DNA of 64,000 bases, taken from NCBI RefSeq assembly GCF_014805685.1, contig NC_060887.1, positions 33,081,463 through 33,145,462 on the forward strand, written 5' to 3'. A program made the position numbers and the translations under genes. The DNA is from Silurus meridionalis. Its lineage: Eukaryota > Chordata > Actinopteri > Siluriformes > Siluridae. Below, piece after piece: positions 25,250 through 35,184 of the stretch (positions are counted from its first letter, which is position 1; every line of letters starts with the position of its first letter). The notes under the pieces were generated by a model that did no database searches, was not told where the DNA came from, and was given only the letters and a program-made list of their open reading frames with translations.

Positions 25250-25612
25250 TAAGCTAATGTTCGCATCAAACATCACAATGGCTAAATGTAACCTTAGTGA
25301 CTTTGAGAGTGGTAAAATTGTTGATAATAGAAAACTGAGTTGAGTATTTCACAAACTGCTGATCTCTTTGGATTTTCTCACACAACAAGAAAAAACATCC
25401 AGGTCAGAAGGTGGAAACGACTTGTTGATAAAATAGATCAGAAGGGTCAAACAGTCTCTAGTACCTCAACCACTCTTTACAACCATGGTGAACAGGAAAG
25501 GATCTTAATTTGTATTCCTGAAAGAACCTTGAGGCAAATGGGATAAAACAGCAAAAGACCACACTGGATTCCACTCTTGTTAGCCAAAAACCAGTATATC
25601 AAAATATTTTTA
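25250..25612 (+). pseudogene. Tc1-like transposase remnant
   Basis: The N-terminal DNA-binding domain of a Tc1/mariner transposase is readable: CNLSDFESGKIVDNRKL (about 25285-25335), then SISQTADLFGFSHTT (25343-25387) as the second helix-turn-helix. Sequence at about 25485-25600 resembles the next segment (RTLRQMG, then LLAKNQ). Stops and frame changes interrupt it. The catalytic DDE domain and both inverted repeats are absent. Confidence 0.75.
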
Positions 25613-25969
25613 TTACCTAGTGTGCTAACATACTAGGTGTACACGAGGTGGATTGCCGGGGGGTAAAACTGTTCTTGTATTGTGTAGTTCTGGTGCTCAG
25701 TGTTCGGTAACTACCAGAGGGCAGCAGTTCAAAAAGGTGTTGAGCTGGGTGCATAATGTTCTTGATGATTTCCAGTGGTGGATAAAGTACATGAAGCATG
25801 TACTTGTTCAAAAGTAAGAGCTACAGTAGGTAAGATTACTCCAGTAAAAGTGTTCACTTTAAACTTTCACTTGAGTGAAAGTACAATAGTATTTGCCTTT
25901 AAATGTACTTAAGTATCCAGGTATTATGATTTTTTATGGCTATGTTCTTCATCTTTCGGCTACTCCCGT

Positions 25970-27192
25970 TAGGGGTCGACACAGCGGATCCTTCGTCTCC
26001 ATACCACCATGTCCTCTACATCTGCCTTTTTCAAACCAACTACCTGCTGTCTTCCCTCATCACATCCATAAACCTACTCCTTGTCCTTCCTTTTTTCCTC
26101 CTGACTGGTGGCTCCATCATCAGAATTCTCCTACCAATATACCCCCTGCCCCTCCTCTGCACATGTCCAAACCATTTCAATTTGGTTTTTCTTACTTTTG
26201 TCTCCAAAACCTCCTACATGCGCTGTCCCTCTAATAAACTTATTTTTTATCCTGTTCATCCTTGTCACTGCCAATAAAAATCTCAGCATATTTAACGCCA
26301 CCTCCAGCTCCACCTCCTGCCTTTTAGTCAATACCACTGTCTCTAAACCATACAACATAGCAGGTTTTACCACAGTTCTATAAACTTTCCATTTTCCTTT
26401 TATCACAAATCACTCCTGCCACCCTTCTCCATCCACTCCACCCTGCCTGCAGCTTTTTTCTTCTCTTTTCTAACATACTCTTCCTTACTTTGCACAGTTG
26501 ATCCCAGGTACTTAAACTCCTCCACCTTCTCCTGCAACCACATCACTCCACTGCCCTCCCTCTCATTCACACACATGTACTCTGTCTTAGTCCTACTGAC
26601 TTTCATTCCTCTTCTCTCCAGCACATACCTCCACCTCTCCAGGCTATTCTCAACCTGCTCCCTACTCTCGCCACATATCACAATATCATCTGCAAACTTC
26701 ATAGTCCACGGAGACTCCTGTCCGACCTTGTCCGTCAACCTGTCCATCACCACTGCAAACAGGAAAGGGCTCAGAGCTGATCCTTGATGCAGTCCAACCT
26801 CCACCTTGAACCAGTCTGTCGTTCCTACTGCAAACCTTACTGCTGTTACACTGTCCTCATACATGTCCTGCACCACCCTCAAATACTTTTCTGACACACC
26901 TGACTTCCTCATACAATACCACAACTCCTCTCTCTGCACCCTGTCGTATGCTTTCTCTAAATCCACAAACACACAATGCAACTCCTTCTGACCTTCTCTA
27001 TATTTCTCCATCAACATCCTTAAAGCAAATGTTTCATTGGTAGTGTTCTTCCTCAGCATATATCCATACTGTTGCTCACAGATGGTCACCTCTTCTCTCA
27101 GCCTGGTTTCCACTACTCTTTCCTACAACTTCATGGTGTGACTGATTAACTTTATTCCCCTACTGCAGGTCTGCACATCTTCATATTCTTAA
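25970..27192 (-). pseudogene. RTE reverse transcriptase, 3' half of nested copy
   Basis: In minus-strand order: [37 protein letters not shown] and [15 protein letters not shown] (about 27115-26930), [20 protein letters not shown] (about 26800), the catalytic FADD (about 26693), the YLGSTVQS block, then after a frame change near 26405 KVYRTVVKPAMLYGLETV, and the C-terminal HVQRR-equivalent. It matches the copy at 44.2-46.2 kb closely. Near 27192 homology to that copy stops abruptly (TTTAAGAATATGAAGATG) and L2 sequence begins. Confidence 0.92.
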
Positions 27193-27600
27193 AAATGGTA
27201 AAAGCAAGGGTCCTAGAACTGAACCTTGTGGCACGCCATAATTTACTTGCATTAACCTGGATAGCTCTTCATTTAAGTCTACAAAATGGTAACGATCAGA
27301 CAGGTAGGATTTAAACCAGCTTAATGCCTGTCCCTGAATGCCGATGTAATTTTGTAAGCGATCTAAGAGAAGATCATGATCTATAGTGTAAAATGCAGCA
27401 CTAAGATCTAGTAAAACTAAGAGAGATGTAGCCTTGGTCTGAAGCTAAATACATGTCATTAGTGATTTTAATTAGAGCAGTTTCTGTGCTATGATGGGGC
27501 CTAAAACCTGACTGAAACTCTTCAAAGATATTGTTCTCTTGTAAGTAGGAACATAACTGGGCAGAGACAATCTTTTCTAAAGTCTTAGACATAAATGGGG
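27193..27600 (-). pseudogene. L2 LINE RT fragment inside RTE
   Basis: Minus-strand L2 [40 protein letters not shown], the DLSAAF-equivalent (broken), and VNYGVPQGSVLGPL near 27240-27195. The left edge abuts RTE sequence and the right edge abuts Rex1 sequence. No TSD was found, so it is unclear whether it inserted or was patched in by recombination. Confidence 0.85.
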
Positions 27601-28931
27601 CACTGCTGCGTCTTTGTGTTCACTGAGACATGGCTGTGCGACAGAGTTACGGATGGCATTCAGCTGGACAGGCTAGCTGTGTTTCGTGCTGACAGAAATG
27701 CTGCTTTGTGCGGCGAGACAAGACAAGGTGGTCTGTGTGTTTACATCAACACAGAATGATGTAAGAACTCTGTCCTCGCTTCCACCTACTGCTCACCGCT
27801 GTTGGAGTTTATGGTTGTAAGATGTAGACCTTTTTTATTTACCCCGGCAATTCACCACCGCTGTTGTGCTTGGAGTGTACATTACACCTAGCGCTAATGC
27901 TAAGGAAGCGCTCAGCGTGCTCTCTGGGACAATTAGCGAACTACAAAACACACACCCTGATGGATTGTTTATTGTCGCCTGAGATTTCAACCATGCAAAT
28001 CTCAGGACTGTGCTCCCTAAATTTCACCAGAATGACAACTAGACAAGAAAACATGCTTGATGTGATTTGCACAAACATCCCGGGTGCATACCGGGCGAAG
28101 CCCCGCCCTCACCTCGGCTACTCAGCCGACATCTCTGTTATGCTGATCCCAGCATACAGACAATTCAACAATCGTTCAAGACCAGCTTGAAAGCAGGTAA
28201 GATCCTGGGCAGCAGGATCCATGCCTGCTCTCCAGGACTGCTTTGAATGCACTGACTGGGACATGTTCAGGAAAGCTGCAACCAACGGCGATTTCATCAA
28301 CTTGGAGGAGTACACGTCAACAGTGACCAGCTAAATCGGCAAGTGCATTGTGCTTGTGACCATTTCCAAGACCATCACCACCACCACAGGCTCTAACCAG
28401 AAGCTGTGGATGACCGCTAAGGAGACTCCGCCTTCAGAGCAGGGGACAAGATGGCCTTTAAGACAAAACTTTAAGGCCAAATTGTCCCGTGCCATTAGAG
28501 AGGCGAAGCGCACACACGCCAAGATAATCCACTTCCAGGACAACGGAGACACCCAGCGCATGTGGCAGAGCATCCAGGCGATCACGAACTACAAGACAAC
28601 TTCACCTGCTTGTGACCTTGACGCCCCCCTCCCAGATGTGCTGAACGACTTTTACGTCCAGTTTGAGGTGCAGAACAACATGGCGGTGGGAAGACCACCC
28701 CTCCTCCCACAGCTGAAGTGAGAAACTCTATGCAGAGTTAACCCATAGAAGTCTGCTGGACCAGACAACATTCCTGGCAGAGTGCTCAGGGAATGTGCAG
28801 AACAGCTAGCAGATGTCTTTACCAACATCTCCCTGATCAGCGCCGCAGTTCCTACACCATTGTTTCTATGTGCTGAAGAAGTCTACAGTCTCCTGCCTCA
28901 ATGACTATCGTCTGCTCGCACTTACACCCAT
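27601..28931 (+). pseudogene. Rex1-like LINE endonuclease-to-RT fragment
   Basis: Plus-strand Rex1-like ORF2 with many frame breaks. Apurinic-type endonuclease blocks: [18 protein letters not shown] (about 27617-27670), GGLCVYINTE (27729-27758), an FNHANLRTVLPKF-equivalent (about 27986-28024), and RPHLGYSADISVMLIP (about 28106-28155), where the usual Ser-Asp-His of the active site is disturbed. Then [14 protein letters not shown] (about 28492) and the RT entry [23 protein letters not shown] (about 28750-28815). It ends near [11 protein letters not shown] (about 28880-28910). Its orientation is opposite to the enclosing RTE. Confidence 0.82.
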
Positions 28932-29561
28932 CGTTTTCATCTACATGCCCATTAAAGTCTGCCCCAATCACGAATCGTTCTCTCCTAGTTACACCTTCTA
29001 CCACTTCATCTAACTCACTTTAGAATTTTTTCCTTCTCCTCCATCTCACAACCCACTTGCGTAGTATATGCACTATTGACATTTATTATCACCCCTTAAA
29101 CTTCCAGCTTCACTTTCATCACCCTATCAGAAACTCTCTTCCACTACACTCTTACTAAACTCTTTTATCAGAATCACCCCTACACCATTTCTCTTTCCAT
29201 CTACACCATGAAAGAACAGTTTAAACCCCTCTCCAATGTTCCTGGCATTACTCCGCTTCCACTTGGTCTCCTTAACACACAACATATATACCTTTCTCCG
29301 CTTCATTATATCAGCTACCTCTCTTCCTTTACCAGTCATAGTACCAACATTTAATGTGCCCACCCTAACCTCCACTCTCCTACACTTCTCCTTTTCCTGC
29401 TGTCTCTGTAGACATCTTTCTCCTCTCATTCTCCTATACAGTAGCCCAATTTCCATCTGTACCCTGTTGGCTAACAATTCCTGTGGCGGTCGTTGGTAAC
29501 CCAGGCCTCGACCAATGCAATATGAAAGTCTGATAAGTGATCCGCATATTTGATTTAGCAC
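28932..29561 (-). pseudogene. RTE endonuclease domain, 5' half of nested copy
   Basis: Minus-strand frame whose N-terminal region carries the RTE apurinic endonuclease: VRVGTLNVGTMTGKGREVAD (about 29375-29315), VYMLCVKETKWKRSNARNIG and FKLFFHGVDGKRNGVGVIL. It includes the Glu of the KETKW motif, a metal-binding residue in this family. After about residue 144 the frame breaks, but similarity continues to the IGADFNGHVDEN-equivalent at about 28935. It would nick the target for reverse transcription. Confidence 0.88.
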
Positions 29562-29654
29562 ATGTTTTACGCTGGATGCCCTTCCTAACTAAACCCTCCC
29601 CATTTATCTGGGCTTGGGACCGGCACTAAGAGTACACTGGCTTGTGCAACCCTA
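29561..29654 (-). other. RTE 5' non-coding segment
   Basis: The minus strand reads TAGGGTTGCACAAGCC, then CACTCTTAGTGCCGGTCCC, then the AAGGGCATCCAGCG block. The same segment forms the body of the tRNA-Glu SINE at 48339-48596 and the left edge of the RTE remnant at 1085. Confidence 0.85.
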
Positions 29655-31095
29655 ATGGCTATGTTTTTATAATAATTATAATTTTTATTATTATTTTAAA
29701 TTATCATGGGCCCAAAATTTTTACAAGGCTTAAAAAAAAATTGATTTCACGCAAGCTACACACATTATGACAATTTACATACTATAAATTATAATGTTAT
29801 GCAACTAAAAGAAATTTTGTTGCTCTATGTGTAAAAGCACAGCAGGCAACATCATAACCTAAAGTATATGCAGTTATTAGCCAATTTCATTAAATGCAAT
29901 ACATTATACTATCCTCATAATGAAATAAATGATAGAGCTGCATACACACCTTTATCTTTTGCACGTTCCCCCCTACTTCTTTCCTCTTTTTATTTTTTTT
30001 AATTGTCTCCTGAGGGTTTAGACCTTTTTTCTCATCCATAATTTTTATTTGGATTCAGTTCTCTTTAATGACGTGGCGTCACCCAACCCCCGCCTCTTCT
30101 GGGTGCACACTCCGAGTCCCGACCAGGTTCATTCACCGGACATAATATAATAATTGACACGACCGTGCAAATGAGCGGTATAAGAGATTTTTTTCATTTT
30201 TTTTATTGCTGAGATGCCCCGTGCTGCCCATGTCGCCTAAATTCACCACTTCCATGTGGCAATCAAAACAAGTTTAAAACAGAATGCATGCTCTACCCTA
30301 ATTGGTGGCTTGTTGTGTGACTGATCAATTAAGTTTTTATTCATTTATAAATAAAAATGAATGACTGGTTTTGCGAAATGTTGAGTAAAAAGTCAGATAT
30401 TTGACTTTGAAATGTAGTGAAGTTAAAGTTTTCCCAAATTGAAATACTTGAGCAAAGTACAGACACGTGAAAAAAAAACTTAAGTACAGTGACGAATTAC
30501 ATTTACTTTTGTTACTGTCCACCACTTATGATTTCTGATGCTCTATTTCTTACTCTGGCAGTGTACAGTTTGTAAATAGTGGGCAGGAGAGCACCAAGAA
30601 TTTTCTTAGCAGTCCTGTCCTATGTAGGCTGCTAATGTCTGATCTGATAGCTGAACCAAACCAGACAGTAGTAGATGTACACAGGACTGACTCAATGACT
30701 GCTGAGTAAAACTACATTAGCAGCACCTGTGGCAGACTGAAATTTCTCAAGTGGTGAAGAACGAACAATCTGTGCTGAGACTTTGTCATGATCGAGTCAA
30801 TGTGTGTCTCTCATATTAGGTCCTGAGAAATAGTAGATCCCAGGAATGACTTCCCTGCAGGCACTGAGCTGTTTAAAATAGTGAAGGGTGGAAGTGCAGG
30901 GTGATTGCTCTTGAAGTACACTACCATATCCACTATTTTTAGTCTGTTCAGCTACAGGTTGTTGTGATTACACCAGACACCCAGGTATTGAACTTCCCTC
31001 CAGTATGCAGATTCGTTACCATCATGAATAAGATGTTTCATACAAATTATTATATTTTCTTAGTGTACTTAGTCATTGGTATATGCACATTTTAA

Positions 31096-31098
<3 letters not shown>

Positions 31099-31154
<56 letters not shown>
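31099..31154. repeat. (TA)n microsatellite
   Basis: About 28 TA units abutting the truncated SINE. Confidence 0.95.
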
Positions 31155-31156
<2 letters not shown>

Positions 31157-31157
<1 letters not shown>

Positions 31158-31258
31158 ATCCCCATTTAGCCGGGCTTGGGATTTCCTGACTGGGGATCAA
31201 ACCCGGGCCACATCGGTGAGAGCGCCGCATCCTAACCACTAGATCACCAGGGAACCTA
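31157..31258 (-). mobile_element. tRNA-Glu-derived SINE, truncated
   Basis: The minus strand reads like tRNA-Glu: GGTGATCTAGTGGTTAGGAT (A box), then a B box GGTTTGATCCC-type sequence, then CCCAAGCCCGGCTAAATGGG, the RTE 5' segment word. It stops there against the (TA)n run, so the 3' tail is missing. An internal deletion joins the tRNA part directly to CCCAAGCCC. Confidence 0.88.
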
Positions 31259-31307
31259 TATATTAAGAGCTTTTAAAGTTTGCAGTCATCAGCCTCATTT
31301 ATTTATC

Positions 31308-31731
<424 letters not shown>

Positions 31732-31739
31732 GAGGCAGA

Positions 31740-33120
31740 TGATGTGCAAAATTCAAAAGTTGACGATGCAGTCATTGGTGTAGAAGGAGAAGAGCAGTGG
31801 CGAGAGAACACATCCCTGACGAACACCAGTGCTTAATGTGAGGGACTTATTAAGTTCTATACTGTATCTGGTATGTACTTTGTATCTGTATCTGGTAAAT
31901 GCTAAATAAGTGCTGTCTTACCCTATAGTAAATAAGATATTCTGTCTTTTTGAAGATTTCCGAAGTTAAGACTGATCATGTTCATAAATCACTAGATTTT
32001 CTTTAGTCTATTTTCCTGCAGGTGTCCAAATGTCCAATATAATTTAACAATGTAATTTAAGGACAGAACTGAGGTGAAAATATATTCAACAAAATGCTTG
32101 CTGGCATTTTAATGTTAATCATTGTAGAGGAAGTTTTTATTTGGCAACACAGGCCATAGAAAATAAATAAATCATTACTAATTAATGTTTAAAACTCTTT
32201 TGTTTTGCCTGTGTATACTATATATTGTGAGATCAGCTCCCTGGATGTGATTAATGCTTATACACTTCTGGTGACTCTATAATGAATTGAGCAACAAGTG
32301 TTTACAATAGTAAACCACTAGATAGAAAACAGTAAATATAAAGCTTGAAGTTCACATTTCTTGAGCATGCTGAAGCTTAATGTATTCACCAAAGATGAAT
32401 GAGAGACTGACAAATTACCAAAGCAGTTTAAAGCAAGTATTTAATTTGCTAATCATCGTGTTTAAGCAGTTTGCAGGAAAGGGCTGTTTTTTCTTTTGTT
32501 TGTTTGCTTTTGACCAATTTCTTAAAGGTTATGGGCTGAGCTCACATTTTCAATCACTGGCCTGAGATCAATAAGAAAAGTCTGCAAACTCCTATGCCTT
32601 GCTCATCATTTATGCATTAGTTGTTTTAATTCTTAAGCAAGATGCAATTAACACTTACTATTCAATGTCACCAACAGCCCACATTGACATTTCATTCTAA
32701 CTGGTCTCGCATTCTAATGCTGTGGTCTTATTTTGAAAATGCACAGAGATATATCTTATTATTCGCCCAGGCATTGTTTTAACATTATGTAATTAGTGTT
32801 GGAATGAGGATGATGGTAGACAAAAAGGCCAAGTTACAGATTCCTTATAAGAATTAAAGTACAATACTTGTACTGTTTCTACTGGGGATGCAACTATAAT
32901 ATTTATTTATTTGTTTGTTTGTTTATTCCAGAACAAGAATAAGCATGAGCATGCATTTGTTTTCGGTATTTGCTACTTAAATGAGTAACCCACTTAATAT
33001 TAAGCAATCATTAAACATTAGATTTTGCTGAATGTATAGTGGTTGGTGTTGTGTGGTACTCCTGCAATAAACTCCTCATGCTTATAGTTTGTTAACAGAT
33101 CAGCCAACCTGAGTTCACAA
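31740..33120. other. AT-rich non-coding stretch
   Basis: No gene recognised. Contains an ATTTATTTGTTTGTTTG run near 32902-32923. Confidence 0.45.
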
Positions 33121-33124
33121 AATA

Positions 33125-33480
33125 TTAAATTCAATTAATTTTTTATTTGTATTGCACTTTTAACAATGGACATTGCCTCAAAGCAGCTTTACATAGATAT
33201 AGTGGTAATAAAAGAATCTAAAGTTTGTTCCTTATGATTGTAAGTTTGTCCCTGATGAGTGAGCCAGTGGCAAATATGGCAAGAATAAACCTTGAGAGGA
33301 ACCAGACTCAGAAGTGAGCCCATCCTCATCTCAAAGTCCATTCATTACAGTTTATCGTTGTTGAGGTGTGCAGCGATATGCAAACCTGTGGGCTTGAGCC
33401 ATTGTAGTAGACTGTTGATATTAACTACAGTCCAAATCCATCCTTAAAGCTGCCGTTTTTTTCTGCAATCTCATGTAATA
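33125..33480 (-). repeat. L2 LINE 3' untranslated region
   Basis: Carries the L2 tail motif in reverse (GCACTTTTAACAATGGACAT, then CAAAGCAGCTTTACA), followed by GTTTGTCCCTGATGAG and CCTTGAGAGGAACCAGACTC. This is the inverse of the plus-strand tail at 56325-56575. Confidence 0.85.
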
Positions 33481-33550
33481 ACAATAAGCGTAGTCAATTA
33501 AAATAAATGCCATGATTTGGAAAATGTGCACACTGGTCACTGTGTAAAGA

Positions 33551-33656
33551 ACGTCTCTAGGTTACGTATGTAGACCAAGTTCCCTGAGGGAACGAGACGC
33601 TGCGTCGAAGCGCTTTGGGAACGTGTTTTGACGCAGCTCGAGTTCATGAAAGGGAA
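33551..33656. repeat. DIRS-type terminal sequence fragment
   Basis: TCTAGGTTACGTATGTAGAC, then TTCCCTGAGGGAACGAGACG and AAGCGCTTTGGGAACG. This matches the terminal repeats found around the DIRS remnant at 59704-59989. No coding sequence accompanies it. Confidence 0.7.
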
Positions 33657-34076
33657 CTTAAGTACTCTCATGCTGAACAATTTTTCTACATGCTCACATC
33701 ACTGCTTCATGCTCACAAAGAGCCTTTGTGCACAAGTAATTCATGGTGCCTCAGGTTCATTTTTAAGGTCAGACAGACTAGTGTTCTCTATTAGAAATAC
33801 TATATAAATACTATGAAATGTTTATCATGTTACTTGTATGGTATCAAAATGCTGTAGCTCTTCCTCTTTTTTTTTTACAGAGAATTTATTGCAGTCTGAT
33901 CTTTTCTCTTCTGATTTGTCTCGAGTGGATTTTATTTTGTGCTAGCATTTTATATCTTTATAACTGCCCATAGTAAGCTTACATCCAATTCTACCAAGTA
34001 TGGTATGCATGTGCACATAAAGTTGTATAAAATAATTTATAGGTTTAATGCCTATAAGTTAATAAGCAGCAAAGAA

Positions 34077-34240
34077 AAACTCAAAAGGGATCCCATCCTC
34101 ATCTGGGCACACCAGAATGTCCATTCGTTACAGGTTCATCATTGCTGAGGTGTGCAGTGATGAATTAATGCAAAACTGTTCATGCAACATGTGGTCCTAA
34201 ACCTGTAATAGACTGTTGATATTAATTACAGTCTAAATTC
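34077..34240 (-). repeat. L2 LINE 3' untranslated fragment
   Basis: Shares CCCATCCTCATCTGGGCACA, GTCCATTCGTTACAG, TTGCTGAGGTGTGCAGTGAT and the AGACTGTTGATATTAA words with the copy at 33125-33480. The tail end is missing. Confidence 0.7.
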
Positions 34241-34844
34241 ATCCTCATAATTTTTGATTTGTTCAGTAACTTCATGAATCTTTAGGCTGTTGAGGTGGAA
34301 CCATCCCTAGTTATAGAGTGTGGTCTCCAATTAAAGAGAAATACATCCAGAGGAAGGATATTGGAGGAGCACAAATATATGTATTTAAAATAATTATTCT
34401 CTGATGGAGTTATAGCATTTTCATTTGGATGCTCATGCTCATTCAGTTGGTTGATGTATGGATTATACAAGAGTAAATCTGATATCTGCTTTTCCTAGAT
34501 GAATCTGAAAAAGCGATGATGGACATAAATTAGCTATATTCTTGCCTGGATATTTTCAACAAATCAGCAAGTAATTTCTTTGTGTAATTTAATGCAAATT
34601 GAGCAATAACTGGCCAAATAAAAGGAAATAAATGGAAAGAGAAACACATTGCTTTTGAACAAATCATCCAGACATTTTGTATGACAAAAGGATTGTTTAA
34701 AGTTTTCTGGAAAACTCTGGGATCACACTATCTGCATAATGCACACAACCTTGGGTTAGTTCTGAACAATGATTTTCTTCTGATGTTCCTAATTTCACTT
34801 TGTTAATTTTTTTTTTGCACTCTAAGATCTCACTATTTGTCTAA

Positions 34845-35050
34845 GTCCTCTCAGGTGCTTCTCAGCTCCTTGTCATCTCAAGATTGGACTACTGCAACTT
34901 GCTTCTGGCAGGTTTTCTCCTGTGTGCCACCAGACCTCTGCAGCTAAACCATAATGCAGCTTCATATCTAGTATTTAAACCTCTCCCACATCACCTCTTT
35001 GCTTTGCTGTGGTAATGCCTGCCAAAAAACTGTCCCTACCTGCCTGAAGG
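34845..35050 (+). pseudogene. LINE (CR1/L2/Rex1 group) RT C-terminal fragment
   Basis: One frame reads VISRLDYCNLLLAGF, then CATRPLQLNHNAASYLVFKP, the thumb/C-terminal region common to these LINEs. It stops after about 50 codons. Clade not settled. Confidence 0.65.
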
Positions 35051-35074
35051 CACTTATAAAGCCCTGCTTTGTAC

Positions 35075-35180
35075 CACGTGGTGGCTCAGTGATTAAACAC
35101 ACTGGGATAGAGATCTGAAGGTCATGAATTGAAGGCTTAATATTGTCAGGTTCTTGATCAAGGCCTTTAATGCTTTCCTC
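35075..35180 (+). mobile_element. tRNA-derived SINE fragment
   Basis: GGTGGCTCAGTGATTAAACA resembles an A box. A B-box-like GGTCATGAATTGAAGG and then TTCTTGATCAAGGCCTTTAA follow, as in the better-preserved SINEs at 48040 and 54795. Confidence 0.65.
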
Positions 35181-35184
35181 TCTG

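Larger units (their letters stand above)
25947..29654 (-). mobile_element. RTE-clade LINE inserted into the hAT MITE
   Basis: Flanked by a perfect 11-bp duplication ATGGCTATGTT (25936-25946 and 29655-29665). On the minus strand the 5' end begins TAGGGTTGCACAAGCC, followed by the 5' non-coding segment, the endonuclease, a foreign block, the RT, and the 3' terminus (ACCCCTAACGGGAGTAGCCG, then a short GAAAGATGAAG tail). About 240 codons between endonuclease and RT are missing and replaced by L2 and Rex1 sequence at 27193-28931. Confidence 0.88.
25773..30527. mobile_element. hAT MITE (CAGTGGTGGAC family) interrupted by RTE
   Basis: The left terminus CAGTGGTGGATAAAG starts at 25773. The right terminus GTTACTGTCCACCACTT ends at 30527. 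A perfect 8-bp duplication ATGATTTC flanks it (25765-25772 and 30528-30535). Sequence from both ends matches the 556-bp copy at 57447-58002. Without the RTE insertion the element is about 1.0 kb and has no transposase. Confidence 0.9.
25617..31035 (-). mobile_element. Rex1-like LINE split by a nested MITE
   Basis: The minus-strand Rex1-like reverse-transcriptase C-terminus lies in two pieces. The upstream half is at 31035-30536 (blocks equivalent to HIDSIMTKSQHRLFVLHHLR and a VLCTSTTVWFGSAI segment). The last codons are at 25772-25617 (MHPAQHLFELLPSG, then YKNSF). The gap is exactly the hAT MITE at 25773-30527, and the two halves adjoin at the 8-bp duplication ATGATTTC. Motif assignment to Rex1-type LINEs is from family knowledge. 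Both halves have stops or frameshifts. Confidence 0.75.
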
